A stretch of DNA of 64,000 bases, taken from contig NC_088780.1 in assembly GCF_958450345.1 (NCBI RefSeq), positions 121,906,226 through 121,970,225 on the forward strand, given 5' to 3'. A model generated the notes under the pieces. That model did no database searches. It worked only from the letters and a program-made list of their open reading frames with translations, and was not told where the DNA came from. This DNA is from Calliphora vicina. Its lineage: Eukaryota > Arthropoda > Insecta > Diptera > Calliphoridae. Shown in pieces: positions 57,380-64,000 of this stretch. Both the position numbers and the translations under genes were made by a program. Numbering within the stretch: position 1 is the first letter of the stretch; every line of letters starts with the position of its first letter.

Positions 57380-58755
57380 TAAATTAATATTTATTTGATG
57401 GTTATTTTTTTGAATTTTTTTATGTTTATTACAGATATTATTAGTAAATTATTCAGACTTGAGTTCATTTAATTGTTTTCCTTGGAAAGACAAAGTTTTA
57501 TTTTTTTTTATACAGCAGATTTAATATATACCCCAATTGACAGTTTCAGTTATTAGATGACCAAATACTGGGATCACTTGACGATCACTTAAAGTTGTCA
57601 GACGTCATGTCATGCTGTATTCAAAATAGTACAACAACAGCAAATTACACACTTAGCAATAATGTATTTAAAATTTCCGTTACTAAAATAAAAATGGCAA
57701 ATATAAATTTTTCAAACAAATTACTAAAAATTTCATTTTGTTTGAAGAAAAACTTTTAATTTTTTTTATTTTCATACTCTCCCAGCAAAACCCGTGATCT
57801 AGTTAACAGTACAGTACGCACACATTTACTTACATACAACATACACAGGCAAAAACAACAATTAGTTAAATTTAGAAAAAAAATATAAAAACCAACAAAA
57901 ATGATTAAATATTTCAGTACTTTTTTTTAATTTTTTATTTTTTTTTGCTAAAATATTTTTTTTGTTGCTGACTTTTTTCTCCAACACAAAGTTTTATGTA
58001 ATAAACCATATGTAGTATTGGAACACACAAAAAAACAAAAACATAACCAAAATAACAAATAAAATTATACAAATTTAGAACTCATGCACCCATACATTAG
58101 CAGTTACTACTAAAAAAGTTTTGATTTGGGTTTTTATTTCGATATATTTTTTGCTCTGCAACACAATAACAACAATAATCATATAATTTGTATGAATTTT
58201 TTTGTAAATATAACAACAACAGCAATAACAAATACGATTTGTTTTATATATTATAAGCGGCAAACATGCCACCACTAACCCAACAACCACCCTACCGATC
58301 ACCCAACACCACCAACCACCCCTACATCATTACTTGCTGCCATATGTTTATTGTTAATTTTCACTCTCGATCTCTCTTTGCGTTTGTTTGATTATTAATT
58401 TATTTTGTTAAGTTTATTAAGCTTTTATTGTTGTTGTGTTTTTTTTTTATTTTGTTGTAAACATGGAGCACAGTTCTCAATTTTGTTTTTGGATCACATC
58501 ATTGTGATTGTATGTTTTTTACTCTCATTTCGGATGGGGAATGTGAAGAAAAAGTGTGAAAATTCATTTATGTTTGCAAAACATTTAAATATGGTGACGT
58601 ATTGTAGAGTTGCCAAACTTTTTAAAGTTAAAAATCCTCCGTAAAAATAAATATGGGAATAAAAGAAAAATAAAAAAACACCTTCAAGTCCAGATAGAGT
58701 GCGGCATTAGGTTGACTAATCTTAAATCTAAAAGTTATTTTCTAAAAAAAAACTT
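57380..58755. other. No gene; CAA-rich and CCA-rich low complexity
   Basis: CCACCACTAACCCAACAACC near 58269 continues in an unusual C/A-only run of about 60 bases. CAA and GTT repeats lie on either side. Possible UTR-like DNA, but no coding support. Confidence 0.4.
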
Positions 58756-58759
58756 AAAA

Positions 58760-58895
58760 TTTTTCCGAGGTTGTTTGGCTGATTTATAATGCCAAACTAA
58801 TTAGGACAATGATAAACATTCTAGAGAAATCTAATCCATCTCGGTCTGATATTTTTAATGTGAGAATGATTTACACACTTCAACTAACTTAAAAT
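58760..58895 (+). repeat. Family D dispersed repeat, copy 3
   Basis: TTTGGCTGATTTATAATGCC, AAACTAATTAGGACAATGAT and GAGAATGATTTACACAC match the other copies. Confidence 0.6.
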
Positions 58896-58934
58896 TAGCT
58901 GAATATTTCAAACATAAATTTGTAAATTTTTTTT

Positions 58935-59065
58935 ACTGCAGCTATTTGGCTTATTTTCAATACCAAACTACTTAGTACAATGATAAACATTCTTGATTTA
59001 AATTTAAATAATTTCATGCTGATACTTTGGACGTGAGAATGATTTACACAGACACAACTTAAAAT
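58935..59065 (+). repeat. Family D dispersed repeat, copy 4
   Basis: ATTTGGCTTATTTTCAATAC, AAACTACTTAGTACAATGAT and GAGAATGATTTACACAGACA. It lies about 175 bases after copy 3, in tandem. Confidence 0.65.
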
Positions 59066-59181
59066 AAAGCATTACAAATTGAAAGATAGACTTATTTATA
59101 ACTTCGTTTACTACAACTGATGGTGGAGATTATAAAAATCACAAAAATACGTCTATGACTCTAAAATCGTTATCTTGAAAC

Positions 59182-60104
59182 CAGTGTTTAAAAAGCTACG
59201 ATAACTAACAAATTTTTAACTGTTGCTACAACTACTGCTTCAAAAAAGTGTATGTAGCGGTAGCAGTAGCATTTGTCTTTTTTCGTTTTCTTGTTTTTTT
59301 AAAACTACTGCTACCTTCAAAATATAAAACTCTTAACAGAGCAGTAGTAATAAAACATGAATTGTAAATGGAGTAGTAGCATAAAAATACAAATCATTGC
59401 TACTGCGCTATATCGAGTTTTAATTTTTAAGGTAGCAGTAAAGTAGCAGTTGATGCAGCAGTTAAGGTAGCAATAAAAGTAGTCAAAAAAGAAAATCTTC
59501 AGTCATAACACCAAAATTAACAGAATTAAACACTGTGTGTTGTTTTTGTTTTGAGAGAGTTTGAAAGAATTATTCGATTTTATTCGTCTCAGATGTTCGT
59601 GTTGCTAACAGAAAGATCGTGTTTTCTGTGTGTATAACAAAAAAGCCGAACTTTTGTTTACAACACGACCAACATACACAAATATACATTCACAACAACA
59701 ACACATAATATAATTTTTTGGCTGAAGATTTTTATTTTTGACTTATTTTATTGCTACCTCAACTGCTACTTAGCTGCTACTTCAATTGCTACTTAACTGC
59801 TACTTCTTCTACTACCTCAACTGCTACTTCTATTACTACTAAATTTTAAAAGTAGCAGAATTAATAAAAAACTAATGACTGCTACATCAAAACTTTTTCT
59901 TTTTTAAGGTAGCAATAGAAAATAAATTACTCTGCTACTTTTAAATTTTTCTTTTATTAGTACTACTACAACTACTGCTACCAAAATGTGAAGGTAGCAG
60001 TAGTAGTAGTAATTATTGACTCCGAGTTTTTATTAATTTTTTAACTAGACTACTTGTGTTTTTTCGTTGCTACTGCTACTTGTAGTCTAGTTTTTTAAAC
60101 ACTG
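59182..60104. mobile_element. hAT MITE with perfect CTTGAAAC target duplication
   Basis: The ends CAGTGTTTAAAAA (59182) and TTTTTTAAACACTG (ending 60104) are inverted and fit CANNG. CTTGAAAC occurs on both sides (59174-59181 and 60105-60112), a perfect 8-bp duplication. Both halves are packed with GTAGCAGT/ACTGCTAC motifs, more than two dozen in 923 bases, many in clusters (59245-59270, 59990-60010, 60066-60084). No transposase. Confidence 0.95.
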
Positions 60105-60112
60105 CTTGAAAC

Positions 60113-61857
60113 CATAAATGCCTGTTGTTTTTTTGGAACAAATATGAAAAAAGTATGAAAAACCTGAAAACACTTAAAGTTTCATGCGGCTTTTGAGCGC
60201 CTAAATCGAGAACAGACATGTTTATAAATGTTAAACATAAAACAATTTAAACTTTTTTTACACCAAAACTACCTAACAAAAGCAGCTGACAGCCTGTTTA
60301 TAGACAACACGCTCTCCCCAAAAAGAGTGATAATTTCCTCACAATATAATCTCTAACATATCTCTCAAATTTAAGAGAATTCACTTATAAATTCTGTAAA
60401 AAAAATTCACTTATTATATAAAAAAAAAACACTCCAAAATTAATATATTTATTTTACTTTAAAAAAGAAAGTCCAAACAAAATTAAATTCTTTTGTTAAA
60501 ATAAATATTTTATGGCTGTAAATGTTGTTTGTTTCAATAACTTGCACACGTTTCGAACATTTTTTTTCAAAAGTTCTGTAATCATCTCTTCATAAATGTT
60601 CGCGAGCTTTTTCGAAGAACTTTGTGCCAAATACGACGAGTTACAAAACAAGTATTTTTAATCTTTGTTCCCTGTTCTTTTATTATTTTATAATATATAT
60701 TTTTTATAGTAAATAGTGATAAGAGAAAAATATATATATTTTTTTCTAATATTTTATATATTTCACAAAAAAAAAAATATGTTGTTTACTATCGTTTTAA
60801 TTTGTTGCTGTAGAGGTACATAGTACGTATGCATGTATACGACACTCTCGCTGTTACTAAATTGAAAAGGAAAGTGTTTTTGATAAGAATTCCAAGCAGA
60901 AATTGCAATAAAATTGTTTTTATTGGTGGGACTTTGTAAAACCAGAAAAATACAATAACAACAATAACAAATTTACATGGTATTGTTGTTATTAGAGCAA
61001 TTATACTGATACTGGTACTAAAAAAATTTTGTTTTTGGTTTAGTACCTGCATTATTATCATTGATAAGGGGAAATGGGTATTTAAAGGCAAGGTTTTGTT
61101 GATTATTTAAACGAAAGAAAAATTTCTAGCTTTGCTAGATAAAGTCTTTTTTTTGCGAAAATTACAAAGTTTGTTTTAGAAAAAAGATATTAATTACTCA
61201 TACTACACGTAGTCCAATTTATGTATTAATTTGATTTCTTGTTGTATGGACTGCTAACTAAAATAACCAGAGATATTTTTTATATCATGAATACAGAAAC
61301 AAGTACCAGTGTTATATTCGCCTGTGCCGAATTATTTCAATATAATGTTTTTTGTGACACATTCATTCTCTATCTTTAATAAATAATCCAAAAAGAGCAT
61401 TAGAAAAATCAAAATTTTTGTTTAACTTTTTTGTTTGGAGTAAAATGTTGTGTTAAATATTAAAAAAAGTAGGACTTTCCCTAACATAAAAAAATTCATT
61501 TGGTTGTTTAGTCGATTTAACACTTTATAAGATTATTTGAAAACATTAAAATCGCGAATAAAATCGAGAGTTTTTCGAAATTAAAAGAATTAAAAATGGA
61601 AATGTTCAAATGACTCTAAAGAGTAAATGTTTATCGTGTCTGATTAAAATTGAGAGACCCAAATTTAATTTGTTTATGATGTCTGATGGAATTCATATAC
61701 ATTTTCTATAATCCGAAATTTACAAAATTTCAGCCTAACTATAAAAGAAATTTTTAAGTTAATTTTTATTTTCAAATAGAACTTTTGTTTTTTTCGTAAC
61801 ATAAGAAATATTTTAAAAAAAGCCTTCAAAACTTTCAAATAAATGAAAATATTTTTC
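60113..61857. other. No gene recognised
   Basis: AT-rich DNA. The longest frame (60789-61091, reverse) gives a hydrophobic, biased peptide without a recognisable family. Confidence 0.45.
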
Positions 61858-61865
61858 AATGAATG

Positions 61866-62209
61866 CATGGCAGAATCAACCAGTTACAATTAATAGAAAG
61901 TATGTTCTCAATTATAATTTCCCTAAAATGTCAAACAAAAGAAAATGGAAAATTTCAAAATGGAATATCTAAAAAAAAATAAATTGAATTCCAGTTTTTT
62001 TGAAAAAAGACTATTTGAAAAGTTTATATGTGAAAAAAAAATTAATTTTATGAAATAAAAATGTAAAAAATTAAAGTTTAAACCAAAAAATTTCTAAAAA
62101 CGAGTACAAATCAATTGAGAACATAAAGTGATACCATCCATAGTTTGACGTTGTAGGTATAAATATTGACAACTCTCCCTAATAATTGTAACTGGTTGAT
62201 TCTGCCATG
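61866..62209. mobile_element. 344-bp hAT- or P-type MITE with AATGAATG target duplication
   Basis: CATGGCAGAATCAACCAGTT then ACAATTA (61866-61892) is inverted exactly at the right end (TAATTGTAACTGGTTGATTC then TGCCATG, ending 62209). AATGAATG flanks both sides (61858-61865, 62210-62217). An inner inverted pair, TATGTTCTCAATT / AATTGAGAACATA, lies at 61908 and 62115. Both hAT and P elements make 8-bp duplications and start with CA, so superfamily is open. Confidence 0.92.
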
Positions 62210-62219
62210 AATGAATGTA

Positions 62220-63970
62220 AATAAAAAAAGATTAGATTTAAACAAATTAAAAAATATAAAATATACATAAAAGTTCAAAACAAAAAGCTTATTTTAAAAT
62301 AATAAAAAAACATTTGAAATTTGTTTTATGTTACAAAATCTAAAATAATAGTCAACTTTATGGACTTAAAGTTAACTTTAAGGCTTTTGTGGTTAGGCTG
62401 TTTGTTTTTATAATTTTGAAATATTTCATAAATTATTTTATTAAGAAGAATTTAAGTTGTCTAAATAAAAACAATTAGATGTTTAAATATGACTTGTATT
62501 TACCTGAAGATATTATTCAATGTCTCAAACAAAAGAAAGTTTATTATCCTTAAAGTATGCATTACAAAGTATTTGATTAAATAAAACCTAATAAAAACAT
62601 GCTTATAAACAACACACAACAAGACAAACAAAAATACTTAAATATACATTAGCATAGTTCAGAAAAAGATTTCTGTGCTGAAAGGATAAAAAGATAATTT
62701 AAAAATATTTTTATAATTTATCTCTTATAAGTTGTTCTGAAGCAATTTTAAGCATTCATCGATATGATTGGCCTTTAAAAGTCACATCAAATAAATCATT
62801 TTTTCAAAAAGATTTTTTTCCCACTTTTTGAAATTCGTACACCGTTTCTAATTAAATTTTAGAAATTTCCACTTATTTTCCAGAAATGTCTAATTAAATT
62901 TCAGAAATTTGTATATCAGAAAATTATAATAGAATACAATTAGATACTTCTGAAATACAATTGGAAATGGTGTAATAAAAATAGGAATAACATGAAATAT
63001 TTAGGAGCAACGATATCGCTTAATTATTTTCTCATTAACGGTGCCATCTAATACATATCATCATCTAAAATGCAAAATAACGTAACATCACTTTTCATAA
63101 GTTTATAGGAGAAGCAAAAAGCGATATAAAATGAAAACTACTTGAGATATTGAAACAAAATTTTCAAATCTGACTTACAATGAAACTAGAAATATATTTA
63201 ATAAAAAAAAAAATAATTTTTTTAAAGCACACTTTAAGCTATGTGCTTTAAAGCTATAAAACCATCAATATAAATTTGTATGAAAAAATGGAAATTTTAA
63301 TAAAATGATGTTTTTTTTAATTTAAATAAAAGCATTTATAAATATTTTTATGTTTTTTTATTTTAATTACTAACAACTACTTTTTTAAACTAAAAAAGTT
63401 ACTTCATCAAATTTTCATAAAGACTGCAAAAAACATTAAATTGCAACAATTTATATATAAAAATATTAGGAAACTACCTATAATAATGTAAAATATTATT
63501 TATTTATTAATTACTCAAAACGTATACGTTATTTTGTTTAAAAAATCGTGCACTTAAGATACGTTGTTTTAAATTTTCGTTATAACTTGGTTATTTTTAA
63601 CCACACATATGGCAATTCCACGAGAATCGCTACCACGACTGAAAAAAACAAAACCCTTGAATTTTTTTTCAAGATGATTTTAATAGAAGAAAATAATAAA
63701 ATGTTACTATGTGAAAGTATTTAGATTATATTACAACATTTAAAAGACAAAAATAATAGTTTAAACTGATTATATTCAATTTTTTAATGATTTTGGCTAA
63801 AATTGCGGCCAAAACTAGGCTCCCAATTAGCTTGTAGTACGAAATCAATTTGACTCTGATTATTTGTTTGCTATTGTCAAATTGTTTATAGAAACCGAAT
63901 GTATATTTTCTATTCACTTTTTTAGTTTTTGTATATTTACAGAATATATATTGTTTTATTATAAGAGAAA
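62220..63970. other. No gene recognised
   Basis: AT-rich DNA. TAATTAAATTTTAGAAATTT and TAATTAAATTTCAGAAATTT (62849 and 62891) are a small local duplication. Confidence 0.45.
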
Positions 63971-63975
63971 AATCT

Positions 63976-63999
63976 GTCACGTACGGTATGTCACGTACG
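63976..63999. repeat. Direct repeat GTCACGTACG at the window edge
   Basis: GTCACGTACG occurs at 63976 and 63990, a 14-base step, and runs into the window edge. It could be the start of a short tandem repeat or a transposon end. Confidence 0.6.
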
Positions 64000-64000
64000 A

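Overview
The window looks like a gene-free, very AT-rich stretch of a higher-fly (cyclorrhaphan dipteran) nuclear genome, either a huge intron or intergenic DNA. I infer a fly from several families of short dispersed repeats built round the GTCCGTCCGTCTG block, from hAT, Tc1/mariner and pogo-type miniature elements, from (ATGT)n and CAA/GTT microsatellites, and from the lack of any long reading frame. The species cannot be fixed from sequence alone. I found no intact protein gene, tRNA, rRNA, CRISPR array or bacterial-type operon. Almost all open frames are under 115 codons and lie inside repeats or low-complexity DNA.

Layout. 1-9.7 kb is a dense transposon graveyard. It holds family A and B repeats, two hAT-type MITEs (1491-2120, 2197-3128), a 27-base-TIR MITE (4010-4392), a Tc1-like element with double (IR/DR) ends (4468-7138) carrying a nested fold-back element, and a fossil hAT transposase (7763-9653) split by a 1235-bp hAT MITE with a perfect 8-bp target duplication. 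9.7-12.4 kb is mostly free of recognisable transposons, rich in GTT/CAA and CpG patches, with a full CRE palindrome at 10628. It is the best candidate for a promoter or 5' UTR region. 12.4-25.7 kb holds MITEs, notably two adjacent hAT MITEs (18111-19071, 19095-19239), an inverted pair of 524-bp Tc1-like elements (20107-21347), a pogo/Tigger-like MITE, and decayed mariner and LINE coding fragments.

25.7-45.5 kb is dominated by seven patches of a GTAC-centred minisatellite. Its best-ordered part is nine identical 29-bp units at 34801-35061 followed by a higher-order repeat. Family A-D repeats and nested MITEs are interspersed, plus a CTAGCTGACCCGG-type element (42920-44242). 45.5-64 kb contains more MITEs, an antisense mariner-superfamily transposase pseudogene (about 50866-51325), a second inverted pair of related MITEs (51742-52532 and 54021-54678), a hAT MITE with perfect CTTGAAAC target duplications (59182-60104) and a 344-bp hAT/P-type MITE with AATGAATG duplications (61866-62209).

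There is no gene pathway here. What the parts share is transposition: nearly all mobile elements are non-autonomous and depend on transposases encoded elsewhere, and several are nested, which gives relative insertion ages. The most unusual observations are the inverted transposon pairs, which could fold into long dsRNA if transcribed, and the GTAC minisatellite archipelago.
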